Assembly (NCBI RefSeq): GCF_008923725.1
Contig: NZ_WBPF01000023.1
Coordinates: 8,481-72,480, forward strand
Source: Bacillus sp. CH140a_4T
GTDB taxonomy: Bacteria > Bacillota > Bacilli > Bacillales > Bacillaceae_G
Length of the DNA stretch: 64,000 nt
Direction: 5' to 3'
In this document: positions 54,897-63,565 of the stretch, piece by piece
Numbering within the stretch: the first letter of the stretch is position 1
How the letters are laid out: each line of letters begins with the position of its first letter
Notes under the pieces: generated by a model
What the model saw: only the letters and a program-made list of their open reading frames with translations
What the model was told of the DNA's origin: nothing
The model's database searches: none
Program-made: the position numbers and the translations under genes

Positions 54897-55110
54897 GAAG
54901 GCACTCTCCTTTTAATTCGAGTTGCTTTTATTATACCGCAAAAATGATTGTTATGGATATGTAATTTCATCAATTTTGTCACAGTCATTCATTCAAATGT
55001 AAGCCCTCTCTCTTTTTCCCAAAAAAAAGTTTCACTTTATAAAAAGTACATATTCTTCTATTATAGAGAATGGACAAATTGTTATTTCAATAGTCAAAGG
55101 AGTATTTCAT

Positions 55111-56238
55111 ATGACGATATCACAAAAAATGAAGCCGATTACTCCTTCTTACGATCCATGGGAAGCGTATATGGACCTTGAAGAGTACGGCAAACTACTA
55201 TTAACAAACGTTGAGTTTACAACGACAACGTTATGCAATATGCGTTGCGAGCATTGTGCTGTTGGTTACACATTACAGCCGAAAGATCCAAATCCGCTTC
55301 CAATGGAGCTTTTATTAAAACGATTAGATGAGATTCCTCATTTACGTTCTTTAAGTATTACTGGCGGAGAACCAATGCTTTCAAAGAAATCCGTCGACAA
55401 CTATGTAACACCACTCTTAAAATACGCCCATGAAAGAGGCGTTCGCACTCAAATCAACTCAAACTTAACTATAGATTTAGCACGTTACGAACAAATTATT
55501 CCTTATTTAGACGTATTGCATATATCTCATAACTGGGGAACAATCGATGACTTCGTTGAAGGTGGATTTGCAATGATGGAACGTAAACCTACTTATGAAC
55601 AACGTGCAAAATTATTCGAAAGAATGATTACAAATAGTAAAGCTCTATCAGATGCCGGTGTACTCGTATCAGCCGAAACGATGCTGAATAAACGAACTCT
55701 ACCGCACATGGAACATATTCATCGTCAAATTGTCGAAGAGATGGGCTGTAAACGTCACGAGGTTCATCCAATGTATCCGAGTGATTTTGCGAGCAATCTA
55801 GAAATTTTAACAAAAGCTGAAATTCGTGATGCAATTGAGCATTTACTAGAAATTCGCGATGAAAATGTATGGATGTTATTTGGGACTTTACCTTTCTACG
55901 CTTGTAGCGATGACGAGCGAGACATCGTCACATTTAAGAAATTACAAGAAAGCAAAAATGTAACAGTTCGTAACGATCCAGATGGCCGTTCTCGTTTAAA
56001 CGTTAACATTTTCGATGGAAATATTATTGTAACTGATTTCGGTGATGTTCCTCTTCTAGGTAACGTACAAACAAACACACTACAAGAAGCGTATGACAAA
56101 TGGAGTGCTTCAAAAACAGCAAAATCATTAAGCTGTCACTGTCCTGCAGTAAAATGCCTCGGACCGAATGTTCTTGTAAAAAACAGCTACTATCCAACAG
56201 AAGATTTCTTATCAAAAACAGCAAATATTACATTATAA
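55111..56238 (+). CDS. yfkAB: Radical SAM protein YfkAB
   Basis: 375-residue radical SAM enzyme. Cluster motif CxxxCxxC at C42, C46, C49 (CNMRCEHC), SITGGEP as the GGE motif, and a C-terminal auxiliary motif CHCPAVKC matching the CxCxxxxC pattern that defines the YfkAB family. Reaction unknown. CAAAGGAG precedes the ATG. In B. subtilis it is next to yfkD and yfkE, as here. Confidence 0.93.
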   Translation: MTISQKMKPITPSYDPWEAYMDLEEYGKLLLTNVEFTTTTLCNMRCEHCAVGYTLQPKDPNPLPMELLLKRLDEIPHLRSLSITGGEPMLSKKSVDNYVTPLLKYAHERGVRTQINSNLTIDLARYEQIIPYLDVLHISHNWGTIDDFVEGGFAMMERKPTYEQRAKLFERMITNSKALSDAGVLVSAETMLNKRTLPHMEHIHRQIVEEMGCKRHEVHPMYPSDFASNLEILTKAEIRDAIEHLLEIRDENVWMLFGTLPFYACSDDERDIVTFKKLQESKNVTVRNDPDGRSRLNVNIFDGNIIVTDFGDVPLLGNVQTNTLQEAYDKWSASKTAKSLSCHCPAVKCLGPNVLVKNSYYPTEDFLSKTANITL

Positions 56239-56240
56239 AT

Positions 56241-56270
56241 AAAAACGTCAGCTTATAAGCTGACGTTTTT
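56241..56270. terminator. Terminator between yfkAB and yfkD
   Basis: Perfect 15-bp palindrome AAAAACGTCAGCTTA/TAAGCTGACGTTTTT between convergent genes. Confidence 0.9.
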
Positions 56271-56275
56271 TCATA

Positions 56276-57073
56276 TTATTGCGAATGAGAAGAAGAAATG
56301 AATTTAAAATACAAATGATCATGAATTGGAATAGCAGCTCCGATTCCTTGTGAGGTAATATTTTTTACAACAAGCCTTTTTTGATTTCCTTTTAACACAA
56401 GGTACACTTCTCCAAACGTTACTTTTCCTTTTTCATTTACCGCTGGTGTATAAGCATATAAATATCCAAGTTGACTCGGGCTAATATTATACACGCGCTC
56501 ATGTCCGGTACCATAACCAATAGTCGTTTTAAATGAAAGTGGCAATTGTACTTTTTCAAGTGCTTTGAGAAGCATCATTTTTTTCACATCTGCAGCATCT
56601 TTCATATCTGCTGTTAAATCGCCTTCAACCGTCTTTTGCGTTTCTTGCTTATAGCGTAGCGGATATAAGCGATCTCCTCCGCGATTATCGTACACATTGC
56701 GATTTACTTGTTTATATTCCCAATTAACCGATGTATCCACCGATTCATAATTTAAAGCCCATTGACCTAAATAAATCTTCGCTCGGTACCCTACCGCAAG
56801 CGGCGCATTCGAAATTGTCGTTTCATTAAACATTCGAATTAAGTCCGGATTTTCAATTTTAATATTTGCTGTTTTCAATAGTTCTTGAGCAAACTTACTC
56901 GGCTGTAAACGCGGTAAATCTTGCGCATCATTTGGAAACGTATTGTCTTTAGAAATATTTAAAACAGATGAAGGCATTTTTGTTTCTACCGTTGTCTTTG
57001 CAAAACTCATGTTAGGAAATAATAGAATAAACGAGACCATAGTTGAGAGACATATGCTGTATACTCGTTTCAC
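56276..57073 (-). CDS. yfkD: YfkD-like secreted/membrane-anchored protein
   Basis: 265-residue YfkD family protein. N-terminal signal peptide (about 1-25, LLFPNMSFAK) precedes a soluble domain rich in aromatic and basic residues (YRAKIYLGQWALNYESVDTSVNWEYKQVN region). No catalytic motif. Start GTG 57073 with AAGGAG upstream. Extracytoplasmic, function unknown. Next to yfkE and yfkAB as in B. subtilis. Confidence 0.88.
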   Translation of the reverse strand: MKRVYSICLSTMVSFILLFPNMSFAKTTVETKMPSSVLNISKDNTFPNDAQDLPRLQPSKFAQELLKTANIKIENPDLIRMFNETTISNAPLAVGYRAKIYLGQWALNYESVDTSVNWEYKQVNRNVYDNRGGDRLYPLRYKQETQKTVEGDLTADMKDAADVKKMMLLKALEKVQLPLSFKTTIGYGTGHERVYNISPSQLGYLYAYTPAVNEKGKVTFGEVYLVLKGNQKRLVVKNITSQGIGAAIPIHDHLYFKFISSSHSQ

Positions 57074-57154
57074 CTGTCTGGCTCCTTCCTACGTAAAGGT
57101 ATATATACTACTTTGTTTATTGTGTTCTCTCAATACAATTGTTATGCCTATTTT

Positions 57155-58210
57155 TCATAATAAATAAAAACCAATTCCCATAATGACATACGCTGCTAGT
57201 AAAGTACCGCCTTCAAACCAGTTTGTATCTCCATCATTTGAAATTGCAATCGTTAAGAAAACAGCTGTAATCATAGAAACAAGTTCTGGTATTGTAAATA
57301 CTAAAGGCATCCTTTGCGTAAAGAACATAGAAAGCAGTACTAATACAGGAGCAACAAACATGGCAATTTGTAACGTAGAACCTATCGCAATTTCAACTGC
57401 AATATTCACTTTATTTTTATACGCCATAATAATTGCAGATGCATGTTCCGCTGCATTCCCAACAATTGCAACGATAATAACCCCTATAAATAACTCTGAC
57501 CAACCAAATGATTTTGCAACTGTCTCAAATGTATGCACGAGCGCCTCTGACACATAAGCGACCGCAATTGTCGCTATTGCTAAAATGAGTAGTGCTTTCC
57601 CTTTCGACCACTCCGGTTCTTCCTCATGAGCTACTTCATCACTTTTATGTTGATATACACCGCGGTGCGTAACGAGCTTAAATAGCAGCGCAGCGAGGTA
57701 CATAATAATCATAATAATAGATACACCGATACTTAATTGATACGTCTTTCCAGCGTCCATCTTCATTGAAAAAATCTCTGGAATAACAAAAGCTACTACG
57801 ACAGCAAAGATTAATAAAGCTGAATTATGCCTTGCATCATACACATTAAAACTTTGTCTTTTATATTTAAGCCCCCCTACAAAGAAGGAAAGTCCTCCTA
57901 CTAATAATAAATTTCCAAGTACAGAACCCGTTAAAGAAGCTAACACAACTTCAATTAATCCTGCCTGAAGTGCAAAAATCGAAATGATGAGTTCAACAGC
58001 ATTACCGAAAGTAGCATTTAACAATCCACCTATTCTAGGACCCGATACAATTGCCAAACTTTCTGTCGCTCTCCCCATAAAACCCGCTAATGCGATAATC
58101 GTAATGCAATACACAGCGAACATAATTGTTTGAGGCCAATGAAGCGTTTTTCCAAGTACAGAAAGTGGTACCCCGATCAGCGCTACTATAAGAAATATTT
58201 TATTAAACAT
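57155..58210 (-). CDS. yfkE: Calcium/proton antiporter YfkE (CaCA family)
   Basis: 351-residue CAX exchanger with eleven helices. The two inverted alpha repeats are clear: GNAVELIISIFAL (about 69-81) and GNAAEHASAIIMA (about 250-262), each with the ion-binding Glu. An acidic cytoplasmic loop (SDEVAHEEEPEWSKG) separates the halves. With the ATG at 58210 (AAGGATG upstream) the length equals B. subtilis YfkE, a crystallised H+/Ca2+ exchanger. Confidence 0.92.
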   Translation of the reverse strand: MFNKIFLIVALIGVPLSVLGKTLHWPQTIMFAVYCITIIALAGFMGRATESLAIVSGPRIGGLLNATFGNAVELIISIFALQAGLIEVVLASLTGSVLGNLLLVGGLSFFVGGLKYKRQSFNVYDARHNSALLIFAVVVAFVIPEIFSMKMDAGKTYQLSIGVSIIMIIMYLAALLFKLVTHRGVYQHKSDEVAHEEEPEWSKGKALLILAIATIAVAYVSEALVHTFETVAKSFGWSELFIGVIIVAIVGNAAEHASAIIMAYKNKVNIAVEIAIGSTLQIAMFVAPVLVLLSMFFTQRMPLVFTIPELVSMITAVFLTIAISNDGDTNWFEGGTLLAAYVIMGIGFYLL

Positions 58211-58389
58211 GCTTTTCATCCTTCCATCGTATGTATTTCTCCTCGATATTATTATTATTCTTCTCCTAACTTGTCCGATTTCATCACAATTACGTTTAAA
58301 AAATCGGATTAAAGAAAACAGTATGAAAGATATTCAAATTATCTTGTTTAAACGGAGAAAACAATAAATTATAAAGAGGGGTTAAAAGC

Positions 58390-58806
58390 ATGCATTTAAA
58401 AGAAAAAATCGCAACTATTATTGGTGGTCAAAGAACTGGTGTATTATCCACTGTACGTGAAAACAAACCACATAGTGCCTTTATGATGTTTTTCCATGAA
58501 GATTTTGTGTTATATATTGCAACGGATCGGAAATCAAAAAAGATAACAGATATTGAAAACAATCCAAATGTCCATGTACTACTTGGACGTGAAGGAAAAA
58601 AATTAGATGAAGACTATATTGAAGTGGAAGGCTTAGCCTCCATTGAAGAAGACTCCACATTAAAAAATAAGTTTTGGAATAATAGCTTAAAACGTTGGTT
58701 ACTCGGTCCTGAAGACCCTAATTACGTATTAATAAAAATCAATCCCGACACAATTTATTACATCGATGGTGCTGGTACGACGGAGCCCGAGTTTTTACGA
58801 CTATAA
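58390..58806 (+). CDS. Pyridoxamine-5'-phosphate-oxidase-like general stress protein (YdaG type)
   Basis: 138-residue split-barrel flavin-binding fold protein: TGVLSTVRENKPHSAFMMF, LYIATDRKSKKITDIENNPNVHVLLG and the YYIDGAGTTEPEFL end are typical of general stress protein 26/YdaG. Probably binds FMN or F420-like cofactor; activity unknown. AGAGGGG precedes the ATG. GTTTAA stands upstream but without a proper GGGTAT, so sigma-B control is not shown. Confidence 0.85.
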   Translation: MHLKEKIATIIGGQRTGVLSTVRENKPHSAFMMFFHEDFVLYIATDRKSKKITDIENNPNVHVLLGREGKKLDEDYIEVEGLASIEEDSTLKNKFWNNSLKRWLLGPEDPNYVLIKINPDTIYYIDGAGTTEPEFLRL

Positions 58807-58808
58807 AA

Positions 58809-58841
58809 CAAAACGAGCCCACCTTAGGTGGGCTTGTTTTG
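58809..58841 (+). terminator. Terminator of the stress protein gene
   Basis: 15-bp stem CAAAACGAGCCCACC/GGTGGGCTTGTTTTG with one G-U pair. Confidence 0.85.
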
Positions 58842-58960
58842 TCGAAAAGTTCTTCTGAAAAAAACAATAAAATAGGTGGAACTTTCTAAAGATTCTGTTG
58901 TATAATAGCAGTAACTTAAATAAACTGTATTAAAACAGATTGAGAGGAGAAATAAAATTG

Positions 58961-59107
58961 ATGAAAAGAGAAGAACGCAAAAACATGATTGAGTTTATTG
59001 AAAAGAAAAAAGGGATTGAGCGTGACGAATTATTATTTATGACAGACGATGAAGTAGAACATATTTATAATGTAACGTACTTTTTGTATGAGGAAATTGC
59101 AGAGTAG
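58961..59107 (+). CDS. BH0509-family small protein
   Basis: 48-residue acidic helical protein MKREERKNMIEFIEKKKG, then ERDELLFMTDDEVEHIY. This matches the short BH0509 family of bacilli as I recall it. GAGGAGA lies upstream; a TTG immediately before the ATG is better spaced and could be the real initiator. Function unknown. Too short for routine gene calling, but followed by a strong terminator. Confidence 0.8.
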   Translation: MKREERKNMIEFIEKKKGIERDELLFMTDDEVEHIYNVTYFLYEEIAE

Positions 59108-59110
59108 TAT

Positions 59111-59152
59111 AATAATCCCCACCTTATTAGTAATATAAGGTGGGGATTATTT
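59111..59152 (+). terminator. Terminator of the BH0509-like gene
   Basis: 16-bp stem AATAATCCCCACCTTA/TAAGGTGGGGATTATT with 9-nt loop. Confidence 0.8.
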
Positions 59153-59155
59153 CGT

Positions 59156-59213
59156 TATTTATTCCGCTATTTGCGGGACGGTAAAATCCCACTGATTAAA
59201 GTTTCACTTTATA
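59156..59213 (-). repeat. bcr1-like repeat, short copy
   Basis: About 58 bp with both ends (TTATTCCGCTATTTGCGGG and ACTGATTAAAGTTTCACTTTAT) joined after loss of the centre, orientation opposite to the 45812 copy. Confidence 0.65.
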
Positions 59214-59263
59214 CGTGAGAATGGTTTTCATGTATAATAATGTAAGATTGGAGGAATTTTACT

Positions 59264-59692
59264 ATGAGTTCATGGCTCTTATTCGCACTACTATCAGCAA
59301 TTGCTGCTGCCCTTGTATCTATTTTCGGAAAGATTGGTTTAGATGGAATCGATGCCAATGTCGCGACAACGGTTCGTTCTATTATTATGGCATTATTTAT
59401 GGTAGGCGTTATTATTATCCAAGGTAAATTTCAAAATATTGGCGACGTACTGTTAAATAAAAAAGCACTGCTCTTTATCACATTAAGTGGGGTTGCAGGT
59501 GCTTCGTCATGGCTATTTTATTTTCTTGCCCTCAAAACAGGCAAAGTTTCACAAGTGGCTCCTGTCGATAAATTAAGCGTCGTATTTTCTATCATTCTCG
59601 CGATGATTATACTCGGTGAAAAGTTAAACTTTATGACTGGCGTTGGCGTAGTCTTTATTACAGCTGGTGTACTATTTATCGCTTTCAGCTAA
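59264..59692 (+). CDS. Single-domain EamA (DMT) transporter
   Basis: 142-residue protein with five hydrophobic helices, one EamA unit, half the size of a usual ten-helix DMT transporter. Motifs such as ASSWLFYFLALKTGKVSQVAPVDKLS and LGEKLN are typical. It would function as a dimer. GGAGG before the ATG. Substrate unknown. Convergent with the DedA gene. Confidence 0.85.
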   Translation: MSSWLLFALLSAIAAALVSIFGKIGLDGIDANVATTVRSIIMALFMVGVIIIQGKFQNIGDVLLNKKALLFITLSGVAGASSWLFYFLALKTGKVSQVAPVDKLSVVFSIILAMIILGEKLNFMTGVGVVFITAGVLFIAFS

Positions 59693-59716
59693 AAAAACCG
59701 CTATTAGCGGTTTTTC
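59691..59716. terminator. Shared terminator of the EamA and DedA genes
   Basis: Stem AAAAACCGCTA/TAGCGGTTTTT; overlaps the 3' end of the DedA gene. Confidence 0.85.
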
Positions 59717-60297
59717 TTTTTCTTTATGTAAAACCATACAACGCATATAACAACTACTGAAATAAATAAAATCCATATTCCATAATGATGTAGACTATAC
59801 TCAACGAAACGCCACTTCTCTCCTAACTTCCAGCCGAGCCCAATAAAAACACTTATCCAAATAAGTGCACCACCGTAAGCGTACAAACAAAAACGCCAGA
59901 TCGTTAAATTCGACATCCCAGCAAAATATGCTGTTAAATGACGTACTCCTGGGATAAAGTAACCAATCATTAAAAGAAATGGACCATATTTTTCAAATAA
60001 AATATGTGTTTTTTCAATGTGATGTTCTTTAATTCTAATCTTCGGCCCATACTTTCTTAAAACAGGAAGTCCAAGTTTTAAACCTAATATGTAGCTTAAT
60101 GTAATACCTAACATCGCACCAGCCATCCCACTTAAAAACGCAGCAGTTCCTGACATAACACCTTTTGAAACGTTATAACCAACGAAGGTCAATAAAAACT
60201 CGTCTGGTATCGGTAATCCAACAATCCCGCCAGCTAAAGCTATAATAATTCCAAAATACCCATAATGTGCGATTAACTCGCCAATATGTTGTTCCAT
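59704..60297 (-). CDS. DedA family membrane protein
   Basis: 197-residue DedA/VTT domain protein with re-entrant loops and about five helices. Conserved features: GLPIPDEFLLTFVGY and the YFIPGVRHLTAYFAGMSN arginine/proline motif. DedA proteins recycle lipid carriers: undecaprenyl phosphate (UptA type) or phosphatidylethanolamine (PetA type); which one is unclear. First ATG used, with AGGATG about 12 bases upstream, so the start is moderately certain. Confidence 0.85.
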   Translation of the reverse strand: MEQHIGELIAHYGYFGIIIALAGGIVGLPIPDEFLLTFVGYNVSKGVMSGTAAFLSGMAGAMLGITLSYILGLKLGLPVLRKYGPKIRIKEHHIEKTHILFEKYGPFLLMIGYFIPGVRHLTAYFAGMSNLTIWRFCLYAYGGALIWISVFIGLGWKLGEKWRFVEYSLHHYGIWILFISVVVICVVWFYIKKKKNR

Positions 60298-60428
60298 TCG
60301 GAAGACACATCCTATGCACGATCGTTATTCCACATTGTGCCCTTTCTATCTTTCAGACAAACATGGTATACATATTCACTATACATTGTTTTTATAATGA
60401 ACTCTACTTCTATCCATTCCTTTATCAG

Positions 60429-60569
60429 GAAGAAAGTGAACCATTATCAGTGGTGATTTGTTCATCCTCATTACACACCAATTAGGCGCCCGACTTCCGA
60501 CTACTTCCCCTGTATTCACCGATTTTTGAAGCGCTAGTCCTACTCCCCACAAATAGAGGGATTAAAAAA
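60429..60569 (+). repeat. bcr1-like repeat, degenerate long copy
   Basis: About 140 bp with the element's order of blocks (AAAGTGAACCATTATCAGTGG, TTCATCCTCA, ACCAATTAGG, then AATAGAGGGATTAAA) but many substitutions. It lies in a 460-bp intergenic region that otherwise holds only the leaders of the divergent DedA and TPR/GTPase genes. Confidence 0.5.
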
Positions 60570-60760
60570 TAAAAATTCATATGCTTGTTTTTTTGTTACA
60601 ATAAAGGAAAGTTACTTTTCGCAACGGTTTAACTCTCAGGAAAAATGATATACCTAGCAAAAATATAGTTTGGTCGATATAATGCAACTTCTACCTATTA
60701 AAAGAACATGCACCCTTTACATACAACATCATTTTTCTAAATTATACAGGGGGAACGAAC

Positions 60761-63523
60761 ATGACCATTGAAAATCAATTTATCCAAAAAGTTTACTATA
60801 AAACATTTTTAACAGAAGAAACTTCTACTCCAATATCAGAAGTACTCGGTGAAGCATATATAAATGAATCTACCAATGAATTCTCCAACATTTCTAATAT
60901 CCGCTTTGCTCAAGGTGAATTTTATTACCAAAATAAAGACTTTGAAGCAGCAATATTTAAATGGGAGAAAGTAAATAACGAACTTGCACTTTGGGCAACC
61001 AAAAATATTGCAGATTCTTATTTTGAACTAGGATTCTTGCCAAAAGCAGAAGAAATGTATCAATCTATCCAAACGGAAGATACAACTCTTACAATGGAAG
61101 TTTCCTTACAACTTCTTTCTCTTTATATCGAACAAGATCGTTTAGGTCTAGCATTTAAGACGATTAGTGAGGCTGTTGCATTCCAACCTGACTATCCAAA
61201 TATTACTTCAATTGCTCGCTCATTCTATGAAAAACAAGAGGATTGGAATAACGCCATCGAACTTGCCGTGCAAGAAGGAATTCGAACAAAATCATTACAT
61301 TGGTTCGATACTTTAATCAATTATGTGAATCAAGGATTTACAAAACAAATCAAACCAGAATATTTTTATGAATCTTTAAAAGCTCTATATGCAATTGATC
61401 AAGTCCAATTTAAAGAACTTGTTATTGCTCTTTGGAACAGCTATCAAAATGAAAACTTGCATCTACCCTGGATTCAAACAATAAATCATTTATTCTTACA
61501 TATTGAAACAGACAACAATGACGATTGGCATGAAATTATTGAACGCTATCAAGATACGTACTTTGAATTAATTACTGGTGAACATTTCATGCATGAAATG
61601 CAAGGTCTTGTACCTAATCTATTAACAAATTGGTTTAGTTTAACGAAAGCAAAAGATGCCCTATTTGTCTCTGCTGCAGTGTTAGCATGGAATGAAGTTT
61701 CACCTACAACTTTAGAGTCATTACTCGTAAAAAGTGCAGGAGCCCTACTCTCTAATTCAACAGCTGAAACAAATGTAAATATGGAAACCGTTTCTCATTT
61801 ATTCGAAACAATTGCTGTATGGGCTGAAAAAAATGATGTAGATTTAAGTCATCAATTTACGTTACTCGTTCATGAACTATGTGATTTAAATGTGACACAA
61901 TTACTAATAGCGGGAACTAGTGACCTTGATAAATCTTCATTCGTCAATTCTATATTAGGAGAGAACATCTTAACTGAGACTGTGACAACTCCTATTCTAT
62001 TTAAAGATGCTAGCCAAACTGAAATAACAGAATTCACTGCGTTAGATGTGCACAATATACCAAACTTTGATGAATTCCATCAAATACTGGCTACACCTCC
62101 CGAATCAGAACTTGAGAAAAAATGTATAGAAATTAAATTACCAAGTAGATTTTTAAGAAAAAATAAGTTTGCATTTCTTGTTACGCCATCTGTTCAAGGA
62201 CAGGTGGATAAAAACAGCTCATACTTTGAATACTTACAAGCAGCAGATAGCCTTATTTACGTATTAAATTCAGCTTCACCATTACACGGTGAAGAGCTTG
62301 ATACATTACTTTATTTACGTGAACAAGTACCAAACTTACAAATCCATTTCGTATTACACACAAATAATACGTCCAATAATGAAAAACTAATGAGTAAGAT
62401 TAAAGTCCATTTCTCAAATGCGCAGTTCTTCCCATACTCTCCTTCACAAGAGAGTAGTCAGCAACTTGGAGATGTCACAGAGTCTATTCTTTCTAATCTA
62501 GCAGGACGCGACATAGAACAAGAACGTATAGAAAAACTAATATGGTTTACGCAAAAGACAATCGCATACCTTGTAAATGAACGTGTGGAATTAGAAAACA
62601 CATTAGTGAAATCAGTACGCTGGAATAAACATATCTCAGTAAAACTAAACGGATTTATTAACAATCTTACTGCTCTTGAAAAAGATAAAATTCGTTCTAT
62701 TACAGAATCTTATCTTTTAACGAAAGAAGAAATCACACGAGATATCCATTCTCAAATTCCTGAATTATTACAGAGCTGTTCTGACCTTGTTCAAGAAGAT
62801 AGTGATTTCAAATTAGTTCATGAAGAATTAAATGCTGCAATGAACGAACGAATTCAAAAACATGTACAGCAAGTGCTTCTTCCTAAATTTACTGGATTTA
62901 TTCAAGAGTGGATTGAAACAGCGCATAATGAATTTATTCAAGCTCAATCTTATTTAGATGAAATGAGTGAAACGTTTAATAAATTATATAAAGAAGAACG
63001 CATGAAACTTCCTTGCGATTTCAAATTACTAGATGATTGGCATCGAGATGTTGTACGTATGACAAATCGAATTACAGTATCGAACATCAATATTTTATTA
63101 CGCTTTACACCAACACAATTTTTCTTAAAGAGTGCGGGAAAACTATTTGGTAACATGCAAAAAAATCAATCTATGCTCGCAAACAAATATAAACAATACA
63201 TTGAAACGGAAGATTATACGGAAATTGCTCAAACAATCTCAAAACAATTCTTCCTTCAATTTGAAGTATTTGAAGGCGCATTAGAACGAGATATCATGAT
63301 GTTCTTTAAAGATCCACTTAGCATACTGAAACAAAATGTAGAATCAGCTCAACTTGAAATACAGGAAGACGAGCAAACATTAGCAACGTTAAGAAGCAAC
63401 CCAGAAACGTATCACGATCCGTTAGCATTCTTTAAACTGCAACTATTGCAGCACAAATTTGTTTTAAGTACGAACAAAAATAATGAAGATGCCTATGCAT
63501 TTAATGAGTCTCCTACGATTTAG
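60761..63523 (+). CDS. TPR protein with degenerate dynamin-like GTPase domain
   Basis: 920-residue protein, family not named. Residues about 45-200 are TPR-like helical repeats (FEAAIFKWEKVNNELALWATKNIADSY region). A GTPase-like core begins near 380: P-loop remnant G385-TSDLD-K391-S392, with Asp at 390 where a Gly is required; switch-like TETVTTPILF; G3 position VTPSVQG (474-480) without the DxxG; and LHTNN (532-536) in place of TKxD. The rest (about 590-900) is long helices, typical of dynamin-like stalks, with an HINILLRFTPTQFF-type amphipathic stretch. It may bind membranes but probably does not hydrolyse GTP. Convergent with the signal peptidase gene. GGGGGAACGAAC precedes the ATG. Confidence 0.8.
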   Translation: MTIENQFIQKVYYKTFLTEETSTPISEVLGEAYINESTNEFSNISNIRFAQGEFYYQNKDFEAAIFKWEKVNNELALWATKNIADSYFELGFLPKAEEMYQSIQTEDTTLTMEVSLQLLSLYIEQDRLGLAFKTISEAVAFQPDYPNITSIARSFYEKQEDWNNAIELAVQEGIRTKSLHWFDTLINYVNQGFTKQIKPEYFYESLKALYAIDQVQFKELVIALWNSYQNENLHLPWIQTINHLFLHIETDNNDDWHEIIERYQDTYFELITGEHFMHEMQGLVPNLLTNWFSLTKAKDALFVSAAVLAWNEVSPTTLESLLVKSAGALLSNSTAETNVNMETVSHLFETIAVWAEKNDVDLSHQFTLLVHELCDLNVTQLLIAGTSDLDKSSFVNSILGENILTETVTTPILFKDASQTEITEFTALDVHNIPNFDEFHQILATPPESELEKKCIEIKLPSRFLRKNKFAFLVTPSVQGQVDKNSSYFEYLQAADSLIYVLNSASPLHGEELDTLLYLREQVPNLQIHFVLHTNNTSNNEKLMSKIKVHFSNAQFFPYSPSQESSQQLGDVTESILSNLAGRDIEQERIEKLIWFTQKTIAYLVNERVELENTLVKSVRWNKHISVKLNGFINNLTALEKDKIRSITESYLLTKEEITRDIHSQIPELLQSCSDLVQEDSDFKLVHEELNAAMNERIQKHVQQVLLPKFTGFIQEWIETAHNEFIQAQSYLDEMSETFNKLYKEERMKLPCDFKLLDDWHRDVVRMTNRITVSNINILLRFTPTQFFLKSAGKLFGNMQKNQSMLANKYKQYIETEDYTEIAQTISKQFFLQFEVFEGALERDIMMFFKDPLSILKQNVESAQLEIQEDEQTLATLRSNPETYHDPLAFFKLQLLQHKFVLSTNKNNEDAYAFNESPTI

Positions 63524-63526
63524 CAT

Positions 63527-63562
63527 AAAAAACCAAGCAAACTAAAATTTGCTTGGTTTTTT
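63527..63562. terminator. Shared terminator of the TPR/GTPase-like gene and sip
   Basis: Perfect 15-bp stem AAAAAACCAAGCAAA/TTTGCTTGGTTTTTT with 6-nt loop between convergent genes. Confidence 0.9.
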
Positions 63563-63565
63563 ATA

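Noticed and set aside
58345-58375. Possible sigma-B promoter before the YdaG-like gene
   Set aside because: GTTTAA is present but nothing like GGGTAT at 12-15 bp distance.
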